A stretch of DNA of 64,000 nucleotides, taken from positions 1-64,000 of the forward strand of contig NZ_JAFCLS010000017.1 of assembly GCF_018131075.1 (NCBI RefSeq). Reading direction: 5' to 3'. The notes under the pieces were generated by a model. That model had not been told where the DNA came from. It searched no databases and worked only from the letters and a program-made list of their open reading frames with translations. A program made the position numbers and the translations under genes. The stretch is from Bradyrhizobium sp. JYMT SZCCT0428. GTDB lineage: Bacteria; Pseudomonadota; Alphaproteobacteria; Rhizobiales; Xanthobacteraceae. Below are positions 17,679 to 25,969 of the stretch, piece by piece (position 1 is the first letter of the stretch; every line of letters begins with the position of its first letter).

Positions 17679-18872
17679 ATGCCCTCCCCCCGTGCCTCGC
17701 AGGCCCTTTCCCGTTTCACCGTCCTCGACCTGACCCGTGTCCGTTCGGGGCCGACCTGCGTGCGGCAGCTCGCCGACTGGGGCGCCAATGTCATCAAGAT
17801 CGACGCGCTGCTGGAGGACGCGGCCGGCGAGCAGCCGGGTGGCCCGCGCCAAGGCTCGGACTTTCAGAATTTGCACCGCAACAAGCGGGCGATGACCCTC
17901 AACCTGAAGGATCCGAAGGGCCTCGAGGTGTTCAAGCGCCTTGCCGAGAAGGCGGACGTCGTGGTCGAGAATTTCCGGCCCGACGTCAAGGCCAAGCTCG
18001 GCATCGATTACGAGAGCCTGCGCAAGATCAACCCGCGCATCGTCTACGGCAGCATCTCCGGGTTCGGGCAGGATGGCCCCTATCACAAGCGGCCCGGCTT
18101 CGATCAGATCGCCCAGGGCATGGGCGGGCTTATGTCGGTTACCGGCGCCCCCGGCGAAGGCCCGATGCGGGTCGGCATTCCCGTGGCCGACCTCACTGCC
18201 GGGCTGTTCTGCGCCCTTGGCATCCTCACGGCGCTGCTCGAACGCGATGTCTCTGGCGAAGGCCAGTGGGTGCAGACCTCGCTGCTACAGGCCCAGATAT
18301 TCATGCTGGATTTCCAGGCCGCACGCTGGCTGATGGAAAAGGACGTGGCCAAACAGGCCGGCAACAACCATCCGACGAGCATTCCAACCGGCGTCTTCAA
18401 GACGTCCGACGGCTATATCAATATCGCCACCACCGGCGGTCGGATCTGGGAACGCTGCGCGCAGGCGATCGGCGCGCCTGAACTCCTTACCAATCCCGAC
18501 TACGCCACCTCGCCGGCCCGCTCGAAGAACCGCGACGCGCTCAATGCCGCCATTGAGAAGCTTACTGAGAAGAAATCCACCGAGACCTGGGTCAGCGAGC
18601 TCAACGCCGCCGGCGTGCCCTGTGGCCCAATCTACTCGATTGATCAGATGTTCGATGACGACCAGGTCAAGCATCTCGGCATCGCGCAACACGTGCCCAA
18701 CGACGAAAACAGGCACATCCAGCTGGTCGGCCAGCCGATAACGTTGTCGCGGACGCCAAGCAGCATGGCGGCACGTCCGCCGGAGTTCGGTGAACAGACC
18801 GAAGAAGTGCTTGCCGAATTCGGTTTCGGCAAGGAAGAGATCGCCGATCTCAGGCAACGCAAGGTGGTCTGA
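17679..18872 (+). CDS. CaiB/BaiF family (class III) CoA-transferase
   Basis: A 397-residue CoA-transferase. The N-terminal block LSRFTVLDLTRVRSGPTCVR and the LADWGANVIKID loop are typical, as are NKRAMTLNLKDPKGLEVF and VENFRPDVKAKLGIDY. Asp142 in RPGFDQIAQGMGG is the position of the catalytic aspartate that forms the mixed anhydride. PTSIPTGVFKTSDGYI and the GVPCGPIYSIDQMFDD block follow. The family moves CoA between a donor thioester and an acid such as formate, oxalate, carnitine or an aromatic acid. The ATG at 17679 was preferred over an upstream TTG (17658) because of cggag 9 nt before it. It stands alone, ending at a bidirectional terminator. Confidence 0.9.
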   Translation: MPSPRASQALSRFTVLDLTRVRSGPTCVRQLADWGANVIKIDALLEDAAGEQPGGPRQGSDFQNLHRNKRAMTLNLKDPKGLEVFKRLAEKADVVVENFRPDVKAKLGIDYESLRKINPRIVYGSISGFGQDGPYHKRPGFDQIAQGMGGLMSVTGAPGEGPMRVGIPVADLTAGLFCALGILTALLERDVSGEGQWVQTSLLQAQIFMLDFQAARWLMEKDVAKQAGNNHPTSIPTGVFKTSDGYINIATTGGRIWERCAQAIGAPELLTNPDYATSPARSKNRDALNAAIEKLTEKKSTETWVSELNAAGVPCGPIYSIDQMFDDDQVKHLGIAQHVPNDENRHIQLVGQPITLSRTPSSMAARPPEFGEQTEEVLAEFGFGKEEIADLRQRKVV

Positions 18873-18905
18873 GCGGCATCAGAACGCCTGGAACTCACGA
18901 CACGA

Positions 18906-18931
18906 AAAAGCCCCGGAAAACCGGGGCTTTT
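18906..18931. terminator. Bidirectional rho-independent terminator
   Basis: aaaagccccgg-aaaa-ccggggctttt: an 11-bp perfect stem with a 4-nt loop and A/T tails on both sides. It sits 33 bp after the CoA-transferase stop and 16 bp after the end of the convergent porin pseudogene, so it can serve both. Confidence 0.9.
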
Positions 18932-18947
18932 CCTATCGTTCTGTCGC

Positions 18948-19737
18948 TCAGTACTTGGCGACGACGGGAGCGGCCGTGAACTGGTAGTTGATGCCGACGC
19001 GGGCAACATGGTCATGGAACTTGACGACGGTCTGATTGGCCGTACCGCCGAAGTAAGTCGTCGAGCCGAAGTCCATATAGAGATATTCGAGCTTCGCCGA
19101 CCCAATTCCTGGCGAATTTCTTCACCACACGCGTCTCACTTCCGACACCGTGGTTCCGGTGACCGTGAACGGTGCGCCGATGGCGACGTTGCTGTTGCCG
19201 TCGAACAGCTGGAAGACTCCGGAAGGCGTCGTCGCCACCTTGACTTCACCAACCGCCAGACCGCCTGTCGCGTACAGCAACAAACTCGGGTCAACGAGGA
19301 CGCCGCCACGGGCCCTGAACGTTGCAAACCAAGGGAGGCTTGAACAAGATCGCACCTATGTTGCCGACTCTGATCGATCCGAGTTGATCACGCGATTGTC
19401 CGCGTTCCCCCGTGCCCTGGATGTCAGCTTCAAGTCCGATCACCCAAGTCCGGTCCAACTGACAGTTATAACCGATCTGGGCGCCACCGAGACCGCCATC
19501 GACATTGTGACCAAACGTGGTGATCGCAAACGTTGCACCCGGATCGACCGAGTGACGAGCCCTGCCCCAGCTATAGCCGCCGTTGAGACCGACATAGAAG
19601 CCAGTCCAGTTGTAGCCGGGATCGACGATCACGGGAGCCTCGGTGTATGGCCGCGGGGCCAAGTCGGCAGCGAATGCGCTGGTCGTGAGCAGCGAAACGT
19701 TACCCGCCAGCAACAAGCGGACATAATCGAGTTCCAT
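18948..19737 (-). pseudogene. Outer-membrane beta-barrel porin (Omp31/RopB-like), frameshifted
   Basis: A porin-like gene in three frames. The N-terminus (ATG 19737) has a signal peptide ending LLTTSAFA, then ADLAPRPYTEAPV and YNWTGFYVGLNGGYSWG, which defines the family. A frame change near 19330 leads to LLLYATGGLAVGEVKVA, and another near 19120 leads to LEYLYMDFGS and VARVGINYQFTAAPV with a terminal aromatic residue. All expected barrel blocks are there in order, so decay is recent. An intact paralogue with the same N-terminal pattern lies at 32238-33047. The intact product would be about 260 residues in the outer membrane. Confidence 0.8.
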
Positions 19738-19819
19738 TGAGGAGTTGGCGCAGTCACGGTTAAAAAACGCTGAATCCACCCCCAAACATATGACTAAGCG
19801 GGGCTTTTTGCCGTCCTCA

Positions 19820-21310
19820 TCACCGGGTGACGCTCCCAAATAGCTTGTCGATCACGGGCCAGAACAGGAGAACGATCGCCAGTGTTGTAATCGAGCCAAC
19901 CAGGCCGTTCGACCAGAACACCTTCATGTCACCGCCGGATCCGATCATTGACAGGCGGAACGCATCCTCGGCGCGGTTCCCGAGTACCAGCGCCAGGGTG
20001 AACGGCGCGAGTGGAATGCCGATCTTCTTGAAGACATAGCCGACGACGCCGAAGCCGAGCATCAGCCAGATGTCGAACATCGCATTCTGGATCGCATAGG
20101 CACCGATCGCGCAGGACACCACGATCATCGGCGCGACCGCTGCGAACGGCACCCGCAGAATCGAGGCAAAGATCGGCACCGTCGTCAGCACCAGCACAAG
20201 ACCGACCACGTTGCCGAGATACATCGAGGCAATCAGACCCCAGACGAAGTCCTTGTGTTCGACGAACAACAAAGGCCCGGGGTTGAGGCCCCACACCATC
20301 AAGCCTCCAAGCAGGATTGCCGCAGTGCCGGAGCCGGGAATACCAAGCGCCAGCATCGGCAGCAGCGCTGCAGTGCCCGAGGCATGCGCCGCCGTTTCCG
20401 GCGCGAACACACCTTCGATGCGGCCCTTGCCGAAACCGTCCGGGTTCTTGGAAAAACGCTTGGCGAGATTGTAGCCCATGAACGAGGCCGCAATCGCGCC
20501 ACCCGGCGTAATGCCGAGCCAGCAGCCGATGAACGACGAACGAAACAGCGTCACCCAATATTTCGGCAGGTCTCTCCAGACCGACAACACGACGCGCAGA
20601 CTGATCCCGGCGGCGTGTCCGCGCAACGCGAGGCGCTCTTCCATCGTCAGCAGAATCTCGCTGATGCCGAACAAGCCGATCACCGCGACCAGAAAATTAA
20701 TGCCGCGCAAGAGGTCGGTCGAACCAAAGGTCATTCGCAACTGACCGGACACCGTGTCCATTCCAACGCCGGCGAGCAGCAGACCGAGCGACATCGAAAT
20801 GACAGTCTTGTGCTTGGCCTCGCGGCCAAGCCCCACAAAGGAACAGAAGGTGAGCAGATAGACCGCAAAGAATTCAGGCGGACCGAACTTCAGCGCAAAG
20901 GACGAGATCATCGGCGCCAGAAACGTGATCAACAGCACCGCCACCAGCGAACCGATGAAGGAGGAAGTAAACGCCGCAGTCAGCGCTTCCGCAGCCCTGC
21001 CCTGCTGCGCCATTGGATAACCATCGAAGGTGGTCGCGACCGACCACGCCTCGCCGGGAATGTTGAACAGGATGGATGTGATAGCGCCGCCGAACAGCGC
21101 ACCCCAATAAATGCAGGACAGCATGACGATGGCCGAGGTCGGATCCATCGTGAAGGTCAACGGCAGCAGGATCGCCACGCCGTTCGGTCCGCCAAGTCCC
21201 GGCAGCACGCCGACGAAAATGCCGAGCACCAGCCCGACCATCATCAGGACGAGCGTCTTCCATGTCAGCAGGACGGCAAAGCCGTGCATGAGTAGACCGA
21301 AGGCTTCCAT
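19820..21310 (-). CDS. tctA: Tripartite tricarboxylate transporter, large membrane subunit (TctA)
   Basis: A 496-residue polytopic inner-membrane protein with about 11-12 spans. Conserved TctA blocks are GVLPGLGGPNGVAILLPLTF near the N-terminus, GALFGGAITSILFNIPGEAW, and the second GITPGGAIAASFMGYNLAKR with ALGIPGSGTAAILLGGLMVW. TctABC systems import citrate, tricarballylate, terephthalate and related acids using a periplasmic Bug receptor and an ion gradient. TctB lies 18 bp upstream; a tctC-type receptor gene is 3 kb away beyond the mtn genes. Confidence 0.95.
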   Translation of the reverse strand: MEAFGLLMHGFAVLLTWKTLVLMMVGLVLGIFVGVLPGLGGPNGVAILLPLTFTMDPTSAIVMLSCIYWGALFGGAITSILFNIPGEAWSVATTFDGYPMAQQGRAAEALTAAFTSSFIGSLVAVLLITFLAPMISSFALKFGPPEFFAVYLLTFCSFVGLGREAKHKTVISMSLGLLLAGVGMDTVSGQLRMTFGSTDLLRGINFLVAVIGLFGISEILLTMEERLALRGHAAGISLRVVLSVWRDLPKYWVTLFRSSFIGCWLGITPGGAIAASFMGYNLAKRFSKNPDGFGKGRIEGVFAPETAAHASGTAALLPMLALGIPGSGTAAILLGGLMVWGLNPGPLLFVEHKDFVWGLIASMYLGNVVGLVLVLTTVPIFASILRVPFAAVAPMIVVSCAIGAYAIQNAMFDIWLMLGFGVVGYVFKKIGIPLAPFTLALVLGNRAEDAFRLSMIGSGGDMKVFWSNGLVGSITTLAIVLLFWPVIDKLFGSVTR

Positions 21311-21328
21311 CGAATTACCTGCGATCTA

Positions 21329-21871
21329 CTATCGGCCGAGGGCCGCTTCTAGCGGGCCCTTTGGCATGATGACGTCAAACGCGATGTCGAAGGTCACAAA
21401 CATCACAGCGGTGAACACGAAGGCAGTCAGCAGCGATTTCCACAAGGCGATCTTGCCGACCACGCGCATGAAGGTCGAGATCAGCAGGAAGCTCGCGACA
21501 TAGAGTCCGAGAAATTGCATGGCCAGACAGAACAGCAGCGTCGGCACGAACACGGCCATGACGCGGCGGAGCTGGGCCCGCGTGACAAACGTCTCGGCGG
21601 CTTCCTTGCGCGACAGGAAAGCGGTGACGAGACCATAGAGGCTGGCGCCACCGAGGATCACCGACAGATAGAACGGAAAATAGCCGGCCTGTGGGCCGGT
21701 GGAGTCCCAGGCGGCGCCTGTGCGCCAATTGTCCCACCCGAGCGTCAGCGCCAGCGCCAGCAGGAGCAATGACACCACGACGTCGACGATGCGGACGCTC
21801 GTCACGACAGGTGAATTGACCTCCGGCGCGGTCGGATCGTCGACGACGATTTCGATGTCGGTATTGGACAT
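21329..21871 (-). CDS. tctB: Tripartite tricarboxylate transporter, small membrane subunit (TctB)
   Basis: A 180-residue protein with four predicted membrane spans: VDVVVSLLLLALALTLGWDN, a span at FPFYLSVILGGASLYGL, one at VFVPTLLFCLAMQFLGLYV and one at SLLTAFVFTAVMFVTFDIAF. The motif GPQAGYFPFYLS is typical of TctB. It pairs with TctA, 18 bp downstream in the same direction. The acidic N-terminus (about 25 residues) is cytoplasmic. The 123-bp gap to mtnA shows no terminator, so co-transcription with mtnP-mtnA is possible. Confidence 0.92.
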   Translation of the reverse strand: MSNTDIEIVVDDPTAPEVNSPVVTSVRIVDVVVSLLLLALALTLGWDNWRTGAAWDSTGPQAGYFPFYLSVILGGASLYGLVTAFLSRKEAAETFVTRAQLRRVMAVFVPTLLFCLAMQFLGLYVASFLLISTFMRVVGKIALWKSLLTAFVFTAVMFVTFDIAFDVIMPKGPLEAALGR

Positions 21872-21994
21872 GGGGTGAGATCTATCCCGGCTAGCTGACG
21901 TGGCATACGGGATACAGTGCTGGCGTTGCCCGCGTCAATGTAACTTCAGCGAATGCACTGACTTGACGCTTTTCCTCAACGCGAACCGGCAACG

Positions 21995-23089
21995 CTATCG
22001 GAACCGATCAGGAAACGTGCTCGCAAGTGCAGCACGTTCAGCTCTCAGCACACCACGCTCGGTGATCAATCCAGTTACCAGCCGTGCCGGCGTGACATCG
22101 AAGGCATAATTGGCGACCGGCGATCCCGCAGGCACCACCCGCACCGTTTCGATACGCCCATCGGTGGTGCGGCCGGTCATGGTCGCGACCTCGTCGGAAG
22201 CGCGCTGTTCGATCGGAATCTGCTTTATTCCGTCGTCAATACTAAAGTCGATGGTCGGCGACGGCAGCGCAACATAGAACGGCACGCCGTTGTCGTGCGC
22301 GGCGAGCGCCTTCAAGTAGGTTCCGATCTTGTTGCAGACATCGCCATTGGCGGCCACCCGGTCGGTTCCGACGATGGCCAGATCAACCATCCGGTGTTGC
22401 ATCAGGTGGCCACCGGTGTTGTCGGCGATCACCGTATGCGCAACACCATGGTGGCCAAGTTCCCACGCCGTGAGGGAAGCGCCCTGATTGCGGGGCCGGG
22501 TTTCGTCGACCCAAACATGGACCTTCAGGCCACGATCATGCGCGAGGTAGATCGGAGCCGTCGCGGTACCGAAATCGACCGTCGCCAGCCATCCAGCGTT
22601 GCAGTGCGTCAGGATGTTGACCGTCTGTCCCGGCTTGGTCGCGGCAATCGCTTCGATCAGCGCCAAACCGTGCTGTCCTATGCCCTGATTGATCGCGACG
22701 TCCTCCTCCGCGATTTCAGTGGCACGCTTGTAGGCCGCCGCGACACGTCCTGACGGCGGCAAGGGCCGCAGTATCCCGTGCATTTCATCGAGCGCCCATT
22801 TCAGGTTGATGGCCGTCGGCCGGGTCGCGATCAGCATCTTGTAGGCAAGGTCAAGCGCGGTGTCGGAGGCATCGACGCGCATGGCCAGCGCCATGCCATA
22901 AGCGGCGGTTGCGCCGATCAGCGGCGCGCCGCGCACCAGCATGGAACGGATGGCTTCGCCGGCGTCCGACGCACTCGTCATCCGCGCGATGACGAAATCA
23001 TGCGGCAGCCGCCGCTGGTCGATCGCCCCGATGGACCATCCATCGGCCTCGAGCCAGATGCTGCGAAAATGCCTGCCATCGACCTTCAT
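21995..23089 (-). CDS. mtnA: S-methyl-5-thioribose-1-phosphate isomerase
   Basis: A 364-residue cytoplasmic isomerase that converts methylthioribose-1-phosphate to methylthioribulose-1-phosphate. RGAPLIGATAAYGMAL (53-68) is the conserved N-terminal block. The catalytic residues are Cys163 in LTHCNAGWLAT and Asp243 in GTDRVAANGDV. The start was moved to the ATG at 23089, which overlaps the mtnP stop (ATGA); the open frame upstream only reads through mtnP in another frame. C-terminal PVANYAFDVTPARLVTGLIT matches the family. It forms a two-gene unit with mtnP. Confidence 0.95.
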   Translation of the reverse strand: MKVDGRHFRSIWLEADGWSIGAIDQRRLPHDFVIARMTSASDAGEAIRSMLVRGAPLIGATAAYGMALAMRVDASDTALDLAYKMLIATRPTAINLKWALDEMHGILRPLPPSGRVAAAYKRATEIAEEDVAINQGIGQHGLALIEAIAATKPGQTVNILTHCNAGWLATVDFGTATAPIYLAHDRGLKVHVWVDETRPRNQGASLTAWELGHHGVAHTVIADNTGGHLMQHRMVDLAIVGTDRVAANGDVCNKIGTYLKALAAHDNGVPFYVALPSPTIDFSIDDGIKQIPIEQRASDEVATMTGRTTDGRIETVRVVPAGSPVANYAFDVTPARLVTGLITERGVLRAERAALASTFPDRFR

Positions 23090-23961
23090 GAACGCAAAAC
23101 CCTGCCGGCCACCGCGTCGAGCTTCCTGAGCAATTCGGGATCTCGCGCCTCCGGCGCCGTGATCAGCGCGGTATCGAGGGCCCGGTCCGAGCCGATCGGG
23201 CACGGTTCGTGCTCGCGCGGGAAATCCCTGGCAAGGCGCGCAACCAAGCCCTTGGCCTTTTCGGCATTCGAATTCAGCACGCGAATGATATCCTGAACCG
23301 TCACGGCATCGTGCTGTGGATGCCAGCAATCGAAATCGGTAACCATCGCCACGCTGGCGTAACAGATCTCGGCCTCACGGGCGAGCTTGGCTTCCGGCAT
23401 GTTGGTCATCCCGATCACCGAATAGCCCTGCGTCTTGTAGGTCAGGCTCTCGGCAAGGCTGGAGAACTGAGGGCCCTCCATACAGACATAGGTGCCGCCT
23501 TGCACGGCCGCGATGCCCTCGGCCCTGGCGGCCTCCGCCAAATGCACCAATAGACGCGGTGACACCGGATGAGCCATCGAGACATGGGCAACGCAGCCTC
23601 TGCCGAAGAAGGAACTTTCGCGCTTGTGGGTGCGGTCCACGAATTGATCGACGAGCACGAATGTGCCGGGTAGCAGATCTTCCCGAAACGAACCACAGGC
23701 CGAGAGCGAAATCAGGTCGGTAACTCCTGCCCGTTTCAGGACGTCGATATTGGCGCGGTAGTTGATGTCCGAGGGCGACAGAACGTGCCCTTTGCCGTGC
23801 CGGGGCAGAAATACGATCGGCAGCCCGGCGATGACACCATGCCTGACAGGCGCAGAAGCCTCGCCCCAGGGGCTTTCGATTGCCTCGTCGCGGACATTTT
23901 CCAACCCCGGCAGATCGTAAATGCCGGATCCGCCGATAATGCCGAGTACGGCATTCGTCAT
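23086..23961 (-). CDS. mtnP: S-methyl-5'-thioadenosine phosphorylase
   Basis: A 291-residue type 2 purine nucleoside phosphorylase. It cleaves methylthioadenosine, a by-product of polyamine and homoserine-lactone synthesis, to adenine and methylthioribose-1-phosphate. Signature parts are GIIGGSGIYDLPGLEN at the N-terminus, the phosphate-binding RHGKGH, ACGSFREDL and the substrate-site MTNMPEAKLAREAEICYA, which distinguishes MtnP from PNP. Start ATG 23961, 170 bp from the divergent aldolase gene. Both enzymes of MTA entry are thus coupled. Confidence 0.95.
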   Translation of the reverse strand: MTNAVLGIIGGSGIYDLPGLENVRDEAIESPWGEASAPVRHGVIAGLPIVFLPRHGKGHVLSPSDINYRANIDVLKRAGVTDLISLSACGSFREDLLPGTFVLVDQFVDRTHKRESSFFGRGCVAHVSMAHPVSPRLLVHLAEAARAEGIAAVQGGTYVCMEGPQFSSLAESLTYKTQGYSVIGMTNMPEAKLAREAEICYASVAMVTDFDCWHPQHDAVTVQDIIRVLNSNAEKAKGLVARLARDFPREHEPCPIGSDRALDTALITAPEARDPELLRKLDAVAGRVLRS

Positions 23962-24131
23962 GATTGCTCCCAGAATGTTTCCCGGAGCGACCGCTCCGGC
24001 TTGTTCCCAGCACGCTTGGATGTTCGACTATACTGCGACGCAATAATCAACCATTGTTCGCCTACTGCAAAGGCCCTCTGACAGGGCTTGCGATTTGACG
24101 GCGCGACGCCGCAGCGATCAGGAGAAAGTGG

Positions 24132-24782
24132 ATGTCGGCCACCAGCGAGCGGAAGAAGCGCCAGTCAATCATCGACGCCTGCCGCAGCATGAATGCGCTG
24201 GGCATTAATCAAGGCACGTCCGGGAATATCAGCCTGCGGCATGACGCCGGCCTGCTGATCACACCGACCAGCGTGCCCTATGAAACGATGCAGCCGGAGC
24301 AGATCGTGTTCATGGGTCTGGACGGTTCGTTCGACGCGGCGCCGCGACCGTCGAGCGAGTGGCGGTTTCATCTCGACATTCTGAAGGCACGGCCCGAGGT
24401 CAACGCGGTGGTGCACGCGCATCCACCCTATTCGACGATCCTCGCGATCATGGGTCTGGAAATCCCGCCGATCCATTACATGATCGCGGTTGCCGGCGGC
24501 GACACCATCCGCTGCGCGCCCTATGCGACGTTCGGCACGCAGGAGCTGTCGGAACACGCCGTGCGGGCACTCGAGGACCGCCTGGCCTGCCTGCTGGAGC
24601 ATCACGGCATGATCGCCGTCGGACCTTCGCTGTCGAAGGCAATGTGGCTTGCGGTGGAGGTCGAAGCGCTGGCGCGGCAATATCACGGCTGCCTTCAGAT
24701 CGGCACACCGCGGCTGCTGCCCAAAGCAGAGATCAAGAACGTTCTCGGCAGGATCGCTGGATACGGTCCTGCCGGGAAATAA
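24132..24782 (+). CDS. Class II aldolase/adducin family protein, candidate methylthioribulose-1-phosphate aldolase
   Basis: A 216-residue zinc aldolase of the FucA fold. Visible are QGTSGNISLR (27-36, phosphate pocket), catalytic Glu76 in SSEWRFH, and zinc ligands His95 and His97 (HAHPPYST) and His158 (EHHGM). Length equals L-fuculose-phosphate aldolase. Established knowledge: in the dihydroxyacetone-phosphate shunt, MtnP, an MtnA isomerase and a FucA-like aldolase (Ald2) turn methylthioadenosine into DHAP and methylthioacetaldehyde. Divergence from mtnP-mtnA by 170 bp suggests that role here. MtnB dehydratase is an alternative of the same superfamily, but no mtnC/mtnD follow. Ribosome site aggagaa at 24120-24126. 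Confidence 0.82.
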   Translation: MSATSERKKRQSIIDACRSMNALGINQGTSGNISLRHDAGLLITPTSVPYETMQPEQIVFMGLDGSFDAAPRPSSEWRFHLDILKARPEVNAVVHAHPPYSTILAIMGLEIPPIHYMIAVAGGDTIRCAPYATFGTQELSEHAVRALEDRLACLLEHHGMIAVGPSLSKAMWLAVEVEALARQYHGCLQIGTPRLLPKAEIKNVLGRIAGYGPAGK

Positions 24783-24797
24783 CGCGCTACGACTGGC

Positions 24798-25784
24798 TTA
24801 CTTCGCCACGAAACCGGCTTCGTTCATCAGCGAGGTGTTGAGCTTGTCATCCTCCTCGAGGAACTTCACCATGTCCTTGCCGGTCAGGAAGATCGGCTTC
24901 AGCGCCTGCTTTTCCATGTATTCCTTGTACTCGGCGGTCTGCGTCACCTTCTGGAACAGGTCGACATAGAACGCCTGTTGATCGGGCGTGACCTTGCCCG
25001 GAAGGAACATCGCACGCAGCATCAGATACTGCACGTCGAGCCCTTCTTCCTTGCATGTCGGGATGTCGTTCCAGGATTGCGTCTCGGTGACCTTGGTCTT
25101 GTAGGCGATCCGCTCCTTGTCGAACACGCACAGCGCGCGGACCTGGCCGGCCCGCCAGACCTCGAGATTTTCGGACGGGTTGTTGACGTTGGATTCGGTA
25201 TGGTTGCCGACCAGCTGCGTCGCGGCTTCGCCACCGGATTTGTAGGGCAGATAGGAGAACTTCGCACCGGTCCTTTGCTCCATGAACACAGTGAGCACGT
25301 GATCCTCGCGCTTGGAGCCGGTGCCGCCCATCTTGAACGGCGAACCCGCAGCCTTGGCGGCGGCAACGAATTCCTTCACGGTCTTCGGTCCGGCGGCATT
25401 GTCCCACAGCACGAACTGATCGAGCGCGACCACCGACACCGGCGTGAGATCGCGCCAATTGAAGGGAATCTTCGCCGACAATGGCAGCATGTAAATCAGC
25501 GAATAGGCGATCAGCACCTTGTTGGGGTCGCCGTCGCTGGACTTCATGTACATCAACGCTTCGGCACCGGACGCTCCGCCCTTGAGCGAGACCACGATCG
25601 GCTGCTTCATCAAATTATTCTTCTGGATCGCCGCCTGCATCATGCGAGCCATCTGGTCGGAAGCGCCGCCGGCACCTGCTGCGACCACGATTTCAACCGG
25701 TTTGGTCGGCTCCCAGGCAGCGAACGCCGGTACGCTGACGATCATGGCCGCCAAGGCGGCCGTGGCTTTAAGAATCTGTCCCAC
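24798..25784 (-). CDS. tctC: Tripartite tricarboxylate transporter substrate-binding protein (TctC/Bug family)
   Basis: A 328-residue periplasmic receptor. The signal peptide is ALAAMIVSVPAFA with cleavage before AWEPTKPVEI. Then come the Bug hallmark VAAGAGGASDQMARMMQ, with the ligand loop, and LPYKSGGEAATQLVGNHTE (second ligand loop; the usual VPYKG is LPYKS here). It converges on the aldolase gene with 15 bp between stops. Together with TctA/TctB, 3 kb downstream in the same direction, it could complete a transporter, although the mtn genes sit between. Confidence 0.9.
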   Translation of the reverse strand: MGQILKATAALAAMIVSVPAFAAWEPTKPVEIVVAAGAGGASDQMARMMQAAIQKNNLMKQPIVVSLKGGASGAEALMYMKSSDGDPNKVLIAYSLIYMLPLSAKIPFNWRDLTPVSVVALDQFVLWDNAAGPKTVKEFVAAAKAAGSPFKMGGTGSKREDHVLTVFMEQRTGAKFSYLPYKSGGEAATQLVGNHTESNVNNPSENLEVWRAGQVRALCVFDKERIAYKTKVTETQSWNDIPTCKEEGLDVQYLMLRAMFLPGKVTPDQQAFYVDLFQKVTQTAEYKEYMEKQALKPIFLTGKDMVKFLEEDDKLNTSLMNEAGFVAK

Positions 25785-25969
25785 GTGCTTCTTCCCTATG
25801 TCTTTGTTTTAATTGAAGAAACGCAAGCATACACGGTATCATTGTGCGGATTTAACCGCTCCAGTTCAAGTCGAACCAGCCCACACTGCCTATGACTTTC
25901 GCTTGAGCCGACCAAACCAGGTTAGCGACGATACGGAAATCCAATCGTGATTGAAGCTAGGGCCGAACC

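Noticed and set aside
19776..19812. A cccc...gcggggcttttt sequence near the tctA stop resembling a terminator.
   Set aside because: The stem is only 4 bp with a long loop; not enough to call.
10000..20000. Blaming all frameshifts here on poor sequence quality.
   Set aside because: rmlB, rmlA and the CoA-transferase gene in the same stretch are intact, and the rest of the window shows no such breaks. Genuine decay fits better, although the paired indels near 13370 and 16770 could be base-calling errors.
20255..21295. A 346-codon plus-strand frame rich in Arg/Gln/His.
   Set aside because: Antisense to tctA, whose protein has clear TctA blocks.
23962..24131. A SAM or similar riboswitch before mtnP or the aldolase.
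   Set aside because: The 170-bp gap shows no conserved riboswitch core by eye; a covariance search would be needed.
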